From contig JAFDHW010000092.1 in assembly GCA_019308705.1 (NCBI GenBank), positions 1 through 8,017 on the forward strand: 8,017 bases of DNA, given 5' to 3'. The first letter of the stretch is position 1, and the number at the start of each line of letters is the position of its first letter. Source of the stretch: Deltaproteobacteria bacterium (GTDB lineage Bacteria; Desulfobacterota; Desulfobacteria; Desulfobacterales; Desulfatibacillaceae). Position numbers and translations under genes: made by a program. Under the pieces are notes generated by a model, which was given only the letters and a program-made list of their open reading frames with translations, searched no databases and was not told the origin of the DNA. Positions 1 through 6,266 of the stretch are shown piece by piece.

Positions 1-1
1 C

Positions 2-688
2 CACCAGACCGACCCAGGGGTGTTCTACGAGCAGCAGGATCTGTGGGAGTTCGCCGAGATTTACTACCGGCAGGGGGAAAAGCCCAGGCCTATGGACCCC
101 TACTATCTCACCGTGGGCCTGGTGGAGGAGAACGACCCGGAGTTTCTGCTCCTTTTGCCCCTTTCGCCCACCAGGCGTGACAACCTGCGCGCCCTGGCCT
201 TGGGCCGGAGCGACCCCGCCCACCGGGGCGAAATCGTGCTCTACCGGTTCCCCGAGGGAGAGCATGTCTACGGGCCAAGCCAGATCGCCACGGTCATCGA
301 CCAGGACACGGACATCGCCCAACAGTTCACGCTGTGGGACCAGGCCGGCAGCGAGGTCGCCCGCGGGCGGATGATCATCCTGCCCATGGACGGCAAGATC
401 GTCTACTTCCAGCCCGTGTACCTGCGGTCCACCGCCTCCAGCCGGTTCCCGGAGTTGAAGCGCATCATCGCCAGCGAGGGCACGGTGGCCGTGATGGACG
501 TTTCCGTGGAAAAGGCCCTGGAAAAGATGGAAGCCCGCCTGGCAAAGCGCGCCCGCCAGGCCGAGGACCGCTTCTCCGGAAAAGGGGAGGACCCCGGCCC
601 CGCCTCCCAGGCCCCTGAGGCGCAACCCCCGGATACCGTTCCCGAAGCCCCTGAACCCGCCCAGCCCAAGGCCGTGCCCGCCATCTGA
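2..688 (+). CDS. UPF0182 (COG1615) family membrane protein, C-terminal part (5' end outside window)
   Basis: The reading frame is open from the first bases, so only the last 228 residues of a protein usually around 900 residues long are present. Family hallmarks are visible: HQTDPGVFYEQQDLWEFAE near the left edge, FLLLLPLSP followed by NLRALALGRSD, then the IDQDTDIAQQFTLWDQAGSEVARGR block, YFQPVYLRS and FPELKRIIASEGTVAVMD. Known members have several N-terminal membrane helices and a large soluble region; the part here is the soluble C-terminal region, and its biochemical role is unknown. The last 45 or so residues are a Pro/Ala/Glu-rich, probably disordered tail. The stop is at 686-688. There is no T-rich terminator on this strand after it, so its transcript may run on antisense to the candidate small RNA at 712-787. 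Confidence 0.9.
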   Translation, partial: HQTDPGVFYEQQDLWEFAEIYYRQGEKPRPMDPYYLTVGLVEENDPEFLLLLPLSPTRRDNLRALALGRSDPAHRGEIVLYRFPEGEHVYGPSQIATVIDQDTDIAQQFTLWDQAGSEVARGRMIILPMDGKIVYFQPVYLRSTASSRFPELKRIIASEGTVAVMDVSVEKALEKMEARLAKRARQAEDRFSGKGEDPGPASQAPEAQPPDTVPEAPEPAQPKAVPAI

Positions 689-710
689 TGTTTTCGGGTC
701 CCTGTTTGCG

Positions 711-747
711 CAAAAAAAAGGAGCCGGCCCGAGGGGTGGCCGGCTCC
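711..747 (-). terminator. Strong intrinsic terminator, - strand
   Basis: Read on the - strand, GGAGCCGGCC (747-738) pairs perfectly with GGCCGGCTCC (729-720) around an 8-nt loop and is followed by eight T (719-712). On the + strand the hairpin follows an A tract and has no T tract, so it serves - strand transcription only. It lies 340 nt beyond the response regulator stop. It can end either the predicted small RNA that starts near 787 or read-through from the mla/two-component operon. Confidence 0.9.
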
Positions 748-787
748 CGGAGGAAAAGGAGGAAACGGAGGAGGATGCTCCGCTCGC
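712..787 (-). ncRNA. Candidate sigma-54-dependent small RNA, about 76 nt, with CCUCC repeats
   Basis: No gene is annotated here, but a promoter and a terminator frame a short - strand transcript. With the -12 GC of the sigma-54 promoter at 800-799, the start is expected near G787, and the T run ends at 712. Predicted fold: a 5' hairpin with C782-A779-G778 side CGGAG pairing to CTCCG (770-766), extendable by A-U and G-U pairs to 8 bp (785-778 with 770-763), and a 7-nt loop CAUCCUC. A single-stranded linker (762-748) follows with two CCUCC motifs, then the terminator hairpin. The motifs look like an anti-Shine-Dalgarno, suggesting a translation regulator that pairs with ribosome-binding sites. 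No long ORF fits. Size, start and expression are inferred; it could also be the processed 3' end of the operon mRNA. Confidence 0.6.
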
Positions 788-796
788 CCTTTTCCG

Positions 797-814
797 TTGC
801 AAGGATCCTGCCAA
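797..814 (-). promoter_or_regulatory. Sigma-54 (-24/-12) promoter
   Basis: The - strand reads TTGGCAGGATCCTTGCAA. Against the consensus YTGGCACGRNNNTTGCW it matches 13 of 14 specified bases (only the C of CACG is G), with GG at 812-811 and GC at 800-799 exactly ten bases apart. Transcription would start near 787 and run toward the terminator at 747-711. The only downstream unit before that terminator is the short RNA. Two palindromes lie upstream at enhancer distance, and an NtrC-family activator is encoded next door. Confidence 0.78.
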
Positions 815-933
815 AAGGACAGATATTTTGTGGCGGCGGAAGTATGTGGAGGAAATACGGATCGTTGCTGTGGCGCGGCCCGCCGGGAAAACCGGTTCTT
901 TGCCGGACGGGACGGTCGGGAAAAGGCGGAAAA

Positions 934-949
934 GTTCAAAATTTTGAAC
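934..949. repeat. 16-bp perfect palindrome, copy 1 (candidate activator site)
   Basis: GTTCAAAATTTTGAAC is a perfect dyad with an AT-rich core inside GC-rich DNA, identical to the core of the second copy at 1011-1026. Its centre is about 154 bp upstream of the predicted sigma-54 start at 787, a normal distance for an enhancer bound by an NtrC-family dimer. The GGCGG (925-929) and CCGCC (949-953) on either side could also let it form a bulged RNA hairpin. Binding by the adjacent regulator is an inference. Confidence 0.65.
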
Positions 950-1002
950 CGCCGGACCCGGGGTGGGCGCCAACCCCCTGTCCTGGCGGGCCTTTTTGCC
1001 AA

Positions 1003-1034
1003 GGCCGCGGGTTCAAAATTTTGAACCCGCGGCC
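1003..1034. repeat. 32-bp perfect palindrome containing copy 2 of GTTCAAAATTTTGAAC
   Basis: The core GTTCAAAATTTTGAAC (1011-1026) is flanked by GGCCGCGG on the left and CCGCGGCC on the right, giving a dyad of 32 bp with no mismatch and no spacer. The centre is 77 bp from that of copy 1 and about 231 bp upstream of the predicted sigma-54 start. It lies 53-84 nt past the response regulator stop codon. As DNA it fits an activator-binding site; as RNA it would form a very stable 3' stem-loop on the operon mRNA. It has no T tract on either side, so it is not a standard intrinsic terminator. Confidence 0.75.
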
Positions 1035-1086
1035 CCGCGCCGTGAACCGCCCCGGGACAACCCCGCGTGCCGGGCTCCCCCTCCGT

Positions 1087-2469
1087 TCATTCCTTTGAAT
1101 CCCGGTCCAGGCCGAATTTCTTGAGCTTCTGGTTGAGCCCGCTCTTGCCGATGCCCAGAAGCTGGGCCGCGTGAGCCTGGACGTTGTTGGACAGGCGCAT
1201 GGCCCGCTGGATCATGGATTTTTCCACCCAGGCGAGGGTCTCCGCGAGCTGGGCGTCCGCGGGAATGCCCTCCAGGTGCAGGGTGTTCTTCACCGAGTCG
1301 CGGAACTCCCTTGGGAGGTCCCCCACGTTGATGGTGGAGCCCGAGCACAGGATCAACGCCCGCTCTATGACGTTTTCCAGTTCCCGCACGTTGCCCGGCC
1401 AGTCATAATCCGCAAACAGGCGCTCCACCCGGGGGGAGACACCCGTCACCTCCGGCCCCTGGTGGCGGGAGGCCTTGTACTTGTTCAGAAAGTGCTCCAC
1501 CAAAAGCCCGATGTCCTCCCGCCGCTCCCTCAACGGCGGCAGGTGGATGGGCAGCACGTTCAGACGGTAGTAGATGTCCTCCCGGAACCGGCCCGCGGCC
1601 ATGAGGGCCTGGAGGTCCCGGTTGGTGGCGGCGATGATGCGCACGTCCACGGTGATGGGCTTCTCTCCCCCCACCCGCTCGAAGGAACGCTCCTGGAGCA
1701 CCCGCAAAAGCTTCACCTGGACCGGCGGAGTCAGGTCCCCGATCTCGTCCAAAAACAGCGTGCCCCCGTCCGCCAGCTCGAACCGGCCCTTGCGCTTGGC
1801 CGCCGCGCCGGTGAACGCGCCCTTTTCGTGGCCGAAGAGCTCGCTTTCCAGGAGGTTTTCCGGCAGCGCGGCGCAGGACACCGCCACAAAGGGCCGGTCC
1901 TTGCGTTCGCTGTTGAAGTGGATGGACTTGGCCACCAGCTCCTTGCCCGTGCCCGAGTCGCCGGTGATGAGCACCGTGGCGTCGGTGGGCGCCACCTTGC
2001 GGATGGCGGCGAACACCTCGGTCATGGCCTTGCTCTTGCCCACCAGGTTGCCGAAGGAGTAGCGCTGGCCCAGTTCGTCGCGCAACAGGCGGTTTTCCAG
2101 CACCACCCTCCTCAGCTTCAACGCCTGCTTCACGAACAGGATGAGCTGTTCGTTCTGGAAGGGCTTCCAGATGTAGGAGTGCGCGCCGCGGTCCATGGCT
2201 TCCAGCCCCATTTCCACGGTGCCGTAGGCGGTCATGACGATGACGGGCAGGTCCGGGTCCAGCCCCCTTGCCTTTTCCATGAGCTGGACGCCGTCCATGC
2301 CGGGCATCTTCATGTCCGTGAGCAAAAGGTCCACGTCCGAGCGTTCCAACACGCCCAGGGCCTCGGGCCCGCTGTTGGCGGTGAGGGTCTCGTAGCCCTC
2401 GTCCTCCAGGATGGCGGATAGCACCGGCGGATAGTTCTTCTCGTCGTCAACGATGAGGATGGTTTCCAT
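1087..2469 (-). CDS. NtrC-family sigma-54-dependent response regulator
   Basis: A 460-residue protein with the classic three parts. The receiver domain (1-120) has acidic D8/D9, phosphoacceptor D52, T80 and K102. The AAA+ sigma-54 interaction domain (about 140-375) has Walker A GDSGTGKE (170-177), an intact GAFTGA loop (217-222), Walker B GGTLFLDEIG (235-244), the RERREDI arginine-finger region (314-320) and WPGNVRELEN (357-366). A Fis-type helix-turn-helix lies at 415-452. All catalytic and sigma-54 contact motifs look functional. The start was chosen at METILIVDDE, the normal beginning of a receiver domain, although the frame is open further upstream inside the kinase gene; ATG follows the kinase TAG by 4 bp. 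It is the last gene of the mla-like operon and should be phosphorylated by the adjacent kinase. Probable target: the sigma-54 promoter at 797-814, a separate unit just past this gene's end. Confidence 0.93.
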   Translation of the reverse strand: METILIVDDEKNYPPVLSAILEDEGYETLTANSGPEALGVLERSDVDLLLTDMKMPGMDGVQLMEKARGLDPDLPVIVMTAYGTVEMGLEAMDRGAHSYIWKPFQNEQLILFVKQALKLRRVVLENRLLRDELGQRYSFGNLVGKSKAMTEVFAAIRKVAPTDATVLITGDSGTGKELVAKSIHFNSERKDRPFVAVSCAALPENLLESELFGHEKGAFTGAAAKRKGRFELADGGTLFLDEIGDLTPPVQVKLLRVLQERSFERVGGEKPITVDVRIIAATNRDLQALMAAGRFREDIYYRLNVLPIHLPPLRERREDIGLLVEHFLNKYKASRHQGPEVTGVSPRVERLFADYDWPGNVRELENVIERALILCSGSTINVGDLPREFRDSVKNTLHLEGIPADAQLAETLAWVEKSMIQRAMRLSNNVQAHAAQLLGIGKSGLNQKLKKFGLDRDSKE

Positions 2470-2473
2470 GGTC

Positions 2474-3991
2474 CTACAGGGTGTCTTCCGCGGGGAGCCG
2501 CATGCGGACACGGGCCCCGCCGACGGGTGCGTTTTCCACCCACACCCGGCCGGAATGGGCCTCCACGATGTTCCGCACAAGGCAGAGCCCCAGGCCGGTT
2601 CCCCGCTCCTTGGTGGTGAAAAAGGGGTCAAAGACCTTGTTCAATATGGCCTCGTCCACACCGGCGCCCGTGTCGGTGACCGAAATCTCCAGGACGTCCC
2701 CGTCGCGGAACAGGTCCACGGTGATCGTACCAGGTTCGTCCATGGCCTGCACGGCGTTGATGAAGATGTTCAGAAAACACTGGTACAGCTGGTTCTCGTC
2801 CGCCTCCAGGGCGGGCAGGGGCCCGTGCTCGTTCACCCGCACCTTGTGGCCCTTTTCCGAAAGCCGGGGGGAAAGAAACGAAAGGGTCTTGCCCAGCACG
2901 TCCTGGATGCGGATGGACGTGGTCCGGGGCGCGGAGGGCCGCGCGAAGTTCAAAAAATCCGTGACAATGCCGTTTAGCCGGGTGGATTCCTCGATGATCA
3001 CGTCCAGGAGCCGGGTGGCCGCCGGGTCCTGGTCCTTGGAGCGCTTCTTCAAAAGCTCCGCCGTGGACCGGATGATGCCCAAAGGATTCCTTATCTCGTG
3101 GGAGACGCCCGCGGCCATTTCGCCCAAAGACGCCAGGCGCTCGGCCCGGGAAAGCTGCTCTTCGAGCTTCAGCCTTTCTTCCGCCCGCTGCCACAAAATG
3201 GCTTCGCCCCGTTGCACGTAAAACCGGAGGGTGAGGAACAACAGGCCCATGATGCCCGCCGACGTGACCACGATAAGAAGCTGAAACCAGAAGATAGTGC
3301 GGTAGTCCTCGGACAGGTCCTGGGTGATCTCCGCCACGCCCAAAAGCCGGCCGGAAACCTTCTCCATAGGCTTTTCCGCGTACAGAGGGGCGAAGGTCTT
3401 CAACCGGCTTTTTTCCGGCGCGCCCATGAGGATGGACAGAAACGAGCCGGACTGGTAGAGCCGGGAAGTGGACCGGCCCTTCAGGGCCTGGTCGTACTCC
3501 AGCCCCCCCGCCCCCTTCTTGCCCACCAGGGACTCGTCAAAGCTGTAGGAGATCACGTTGTGGGTGTCGTACAGGCTCACCGTGTCCACGTTGAACCCGT
3601 GGAGGGTGCTCCTCACCACCCGGTCCATGCGCTCGTACTGCAACTCGTTGGAAAGCTGGATGCGGCCGAACTGCAGCGCGGTGGGAAGCACGAACTTGTG
3701 GAACACCTGGTGGTTCAAGTTGTTGGCGAGAAGCTTCGCGTAGTCCTCGCTTTTTTGCAGAAGCACGGTCCGGGCGCGGTGGGTGATGATCATGGAAAGG
3801 AGGATGGTGCCCGCGAAGATGACCACCAGCGCCACGGAGGTGAAGTTCTTGACCAGCTCGAAGGGCTTGACCGTGTCCCGGGACAGGGAGGATCGGTCAA
3901 AGCCCGTGGATGCCCTGGGCCGGGCGGATCTTGAGGAATCCCTACGGCGACGGAAGCGGGGCACCGGAAATGAGCGTTTTGATGTCTTCAT
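2474..3991 (-). CDS. Membrane sensor histidine kinase, partner of the NtrC-type regulator
   Basis: A 505-residue kinase. A basic N-terminal stretch (about 10-40, with RRRR at 14-17) precedes membrane helix 1 (50-69). An extracytoplasmic sensor region (about 70-232), possibly Cache/PAS-like, is followed by helix 2 (234-258). A coiled-coil linker (262-290) leads to HisKA with phosphoacceptor H298 in GVSHEIRNPLG. The ATPase domain has N408/N412 (NIFINAVQAM), DTGAG (440-444), FDPFFTTK (454-461) and GTGLGL (464-469). It is the NtrB-like class that pairs with NtrC regulators. No clear HAMP or cytoplasmic PAS was recognised. The ATG at 3991 overlaps the end of the MCE gene by 50 bp in another frame; a GTG at 3964 (codon 10) is the only other nearby start and has no better ribosome site. 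The ligand is unknown; linkage to lipid-transport genes suggests an envelope signal. Confidence 0.92.
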   Translation of the reverse strand: MKTSKRSFPVPRFRRRRDSSRSARPRASTGFDRSSLSRDTVKPFELVKNFTSVALVVIFAGTILLSMIITHRARTVLLQKSEDYAKLLANNLNHQVFHKFVLPTALQFGRIQLSNELQYERMDRVVRSTLHGFNVDTVSLYDTHNVISYSFDESLVGKKGAGGLEYDQALKGRSTSRLYQSGSFLSILMGAPEKSRLKTFAPLYAEKPMEKVSGRLLGVAEITQDLSEDYRTIFWFQLLIVVTSAGIMGLLFLTLRFYVQRGEAILWQRAEERLKLEEQLSRAERLASLGEMAAGVSHEIRNPLGIIRSTAELLKKRSKDQDPAATRLLDVIIEESTRLNGIVTDFLNFARPSAPRTTSIRIQDVLGKTLSFLSPRLSEKGHKVRVNEHGPLPALEADENQLYQCFLNIFINAVQAMDEPGTITVDLFRDGDVLEISVTDTGAGVDEAILNKVFDPFFTTKERGTGLGLCLVRNIVEAHSGRVWVENAPVGGARVRMRLPAEDTL

Positions 3992-5504
3992 CGTAAAAGC
4001 TGATCCCCGCCCCCACGAAATAGGACCGCCGGTCGTCGCCGCCCACGAAATCGTCCACTCCGCCCAAAAGGTGCAGGTGGCGGATGGGGGACCAGTCCGC
4101 CCGAAACTTCAGGTGGGGAGCCTCCTCCGGGTCGAAGTCAAAGGCTTCCAGGGAGAAGGTCACCTGGTCGTCGAACAGGAAGTAGTCCACGGCCACGCCG
4201 CCGGTGGAAAGGAAGACGCCGCCCCTCAGGGCGACGGGCCCGTAGCGCTTGGCGATCTGGGCGGTGATCTTGATCTGATCCTCTTCCAGCTCGGTGACGG
4301 TCTGGTTGGTGGTGACGCCGTTGGTCACGGTGGTGATGTGGGTGACGGTCTCCTTGCCGGGGGGATCGTCCACCACGCCCAAGAGGTAGTACTTGTCCTC
4401 CTTGGGCTGGATCCGCAAGGAGATGTAGTTCCTGGCGTCATCCTTGTCGAAGAGGTACTCCCCGGAATAGGAGATGTACGTGCGGAACGACTCGATCTTG
4501 CCCAGGTACTCGTTGACATTCGCAAGCGCGCTGTTGACCTGGTTGATGGTTTCGTCGTCGTGGATGAGCCGCCCCAGGGTGCCCTCGCCGCGGTTGATGC
4601 GGTTGGAGATGTCCTTCCACGAGGCAAGGGTGCTGTTTAGGCTCTCCACGGTCTCCCCCTCCAGCTTGGCGGAAAGCGATTCCAGGGAGGCCAGGGTTTC
4701 CGTGATCCTCCGGGCCGTAGCGGGGTCGTTCACCAACTGGCCCAGGGCGCCTTCGCCCTGGTTGACCTTCTGGGAGATTTCCGACAGCTGGGCCAAGGTG
4801 ATCTCCAGGGAGCGGGAGGCGTCGGAGGCGGCGGCCACCAGCTTTCTCAAGTCCTGCCGGTTTTCCTCTCCCAGTTCCCGCAGGGTGGCGGAAAAGGCGG
4901 CGATGTTTTCGATGGCCTGGCCGGCCTGCTTCTGGTTGGCCTGCACGGTCTCGTTGAGCGCCATGGACACATCCCTCAGGTTTTGCAGGATGTCGGCCAG
5001 GTTCCGGGCCCCATCTTCTCCACCCAAGGCTTCGGCGAGCGACCGGGTGACCTTGCGCACGTCGCCGGCGATGCGGCCCAGCTCCGCCATGAGTTCATCC
5101 ACGTCCGTGGGCGAGGTGCTCTGGACGATGCGGTCGCCCGGAGAAAGCGGGGGCGCGCCCGGAAGGCCGGGCATGATCTCCACGTACTTGTCGCCCAAAA
5201 TGCCCTTGGTGCGGATGAGCGCCTCGGAGTTCTTGGTGAGCCGCACGCCCTCGGAGATTTCCAGGGTGACCCTGGCCCTGCCGTTGTCCAGGGAAATGTC
5301 CCGGACGATGCCTACCTGGACCCCGGCGATCTCCACGGGCACGTTCTTGGCCAGGCCCGTGGCGGAGTCGAAATAGGCGGTAAGCGTGTAGGCCCCTTTC
5401 CGGGCAAACCCCGGCCCCTGCACCCGGGTGGCCATGTAGCCCAACAGGGCGATGGCGACCAGGATGAAAAATCCCACCTTGGCTTCCAGGGAAAGGCGTT
5501 TCAT
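3942..5504 (-). CDS. MCE/MlaD-family lipid transport protein with beta-rich C-terminal domain
   Basis: A 520-residue substrate-binding component of an Mla-type ABC lipid transporter. A single N-terminal membrane anchor (about 10-27, GFFILVAIALLGYMA) holds it in the inner membrane. The MCE domain spans about 38-114, with VPVEIAGVQVGIV (55-67) and the conserved TKGILGDKYVEI (99-110). A long helical region (about 135-340) contains two copies of an N-G/Q-GEG-LG-L repeat: VNQGEGALGQLVND (247-260) and INRGEGTLGRLIHD (303-316), 56 residues apart. Residues 337-506 change character to alternating aromatic/hydrophobic strands (for example YISYSGEYLF, VALRGGVFLS, VTFSLEAFDF, RRSYFVGAGISF), about nine or ten in all, resembling an outer-membrane barrel. 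E. coli MlaD is near 180 residues, so this is much longer. Fifteen bases separate it from mlaF. The barrel idea is an inference. Confidence 0.88.
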   Translation of the reverse strand: MKRLSLEAKVGFFILVAIALLGYMATRVQGPGFARKGAYTLTAYFDSATGLAKNVPVEIAGVQVGIVRDISLDNGRARVTLEISEGVRLTKNSEALIRTKGILGDKYVEIMPGLPGAPPLSPGDRIVQSTSPTDVDELMAELGRIAGDVRKVTRSLAEALGGEDGARNLADILQNLRDVSMALNETVQANQKQAGQAIENIAAFSATLRELGEENRQDLRKLVAAASDASRSLEITLAQLSEISQKVNQGEGALGQLVNDPATARRITETLASLESLSAKLEGETVESLNSTLASWKDISNRINRGEGTLGRLIHDDETINQVNSALANVNEYLGKIESFRTYISYSGEYLFDKDDARNYISLRIQPKEDKYYLLGVVDDPPGKETVTHITTVTNGVTTNQTVTELEEDQIKITAQIAKRYGPVALRGGVFLSTGGVAVDYFLFDDQVTFSLEAFDFDPEEAPHLKFRADWSPIRHLHLLGGVDDFVGGDDRRSYFVGAGISFYDEDIKTLISGAPLPSP

Positions 5505-5519
5505 GAAGGCTTTCGGCCG

Positions 5520-6266
5520 CTACACCACGGTGATGGGGCCCTCCGCCCGTCCTTCCACGAACTGGCGGACGACGGGGTGATCGCTGTTACGGATTTCGCC
5601 GGGGGTCCCTTTGGCAATGATCTTTCCCTCATACAACATGGCGATTTGATGCGCAATCTTAAACGCCCCCTCCATGTCGTGGGAAATGACCACGTAGGTG
5701 GCTCCGGTGGCCTCCTGGGTCTTGGCGATGAGGGTGTCGATGGCGTCGGCCATGAGGGGATCCAAGCCCGTGGTGGGCTCGTCGAACAGGATGATCTCCG
5801 GGTCCAGGGCCAGGGCCCGGGCCAGGCCGGCGCGCTTTTTCATGCCTCCGGAAAGCTCCGAGGGCATCTTGGTCTCTGCGCCGGAAAGGCCCACGGAAGC
5901 AAGCTTCTCTTCCACCACCCGGGCGATCTCCCGCTCGGAGAGCCGGGTGTGCTCCCGCAAGGGAAAGGCCACGTTCTCGCCCACGGTCATGGAATCGAAC
6001 AGGGCGGCCTCCTGGAACAGCATACCGAACTTCTTGCGGATTTCCGCAAGAGCCGCCCCGGTCATCCGGGCGACGTCCCGGCCGGAAACCAGCACCTTGC
6101 CGCTGTCGGGCTTCATGAGGCCGATGATGTGCTTCAAAAGGACGCTCTTGCCCCCCCCGGAGCGGCCGATGATCACCGTGGTCTGTCCCCGGGAGATGGA
6201 AAGGTCCAGGTGATCCAGCACCCGGTAGGGGCCGAAGGATTTGCAGAGGTCCGAAAGCTCGATCAT
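5520..6266 (-). CDS. mlaF: MlaF-like ABC transporter ATP-binding protein
   Basis: A 248-residue ATPase that would power the MCE/MlaE lipid transporter at the cytoplasmic face of the inner membrane. Motifs in order: Walker A GRSGGGKS (34-41), Q-loop Q85 in GMLFQEAALFDSMTVGENV, which is typical of the MlaF group, signature LSGGM (138-142), Walker B IILFDEP (158-164) with E163, D-loop GLDP (167-170) and switch H196 in ISHDM. All catalytic residues are present. The start ATG at 6266 was chosen because MIELSDLCKSFG is the normal beginning of the family and TGATG overlaps the mlaE stop, a sign of translational coupling. The frame stays open 15 codons further upstream but that extension lies inside mlaE. 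No separate MlaB (STAS) gene is seen in the window. Confidence 0.93.
   Translation of the reverse strand: MIELSDLCKSFGPYRVLDHLDLSISRGQTTVIIGRSGGGKSVLLKHIIGLMKPDSGKVLVSGRDVARMTGAALAEIRKKFGMLFQEAALFDSMTVGENVAFPLREHTRLSEREIARVVEEKLASVGLSGAETKMPSELSGGMKKRAGLARALALDPEIILFDEPTTGLDPLMADAIDTLIAKTQEATGATYVVISHDMEGAFKIAHQIAMLYEGKIIAKGTPGEIRNSDHPVVRQFVEGRAEGPITVV

Noticed and set aside
815..933. IHF site between the palindromes and the sigma-54 promoter
   Set aside because: IHF often bends this segment in sigma-54 systems, but no WATCAANNNNTTR match was found by eye on either strand.
984..1000. Sigma-54-like TGGCGGG...TTGCC between the two palindromes
   Set aside because: GG and GC are 11 bases apart instead of 10, on both strands, and it is part of a small GGC/GCC dyad.
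403..1002. - strand 199-residue open frame
   Set aside because: It is antisense to the UPF0182 gene and crosses the promoter and terminator; its composition is that of a GC-rich shadow frame.
934..1034. Two palindromes as a CRISPR or transposon end
   Set aside because: There are only two copies with unlike flanks, no spacer regularity, no transposase and no target duplication.
775..1098. Small + strand ORF (107 codons) starting at an ATG directly after GGAGGAGG
   Set aside because: The GGAGG abuts the ATG with no spacing, the product is Arg/Pro-rich without any recognisable motif, and it runs through both palindromes and into the end of the regulator gene. The same bases are better explained by the - strand small RNA.
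1171..2421. Long + strand open frame (416 residues) opposite the response regulator, and a similar one at 4983-6293
   Set aside because: Both are antisense to genes with complete conserved motifs, are His/Gly/Val/Leu-rich and match no family; long antisense frames are common in GC-rich DNA.
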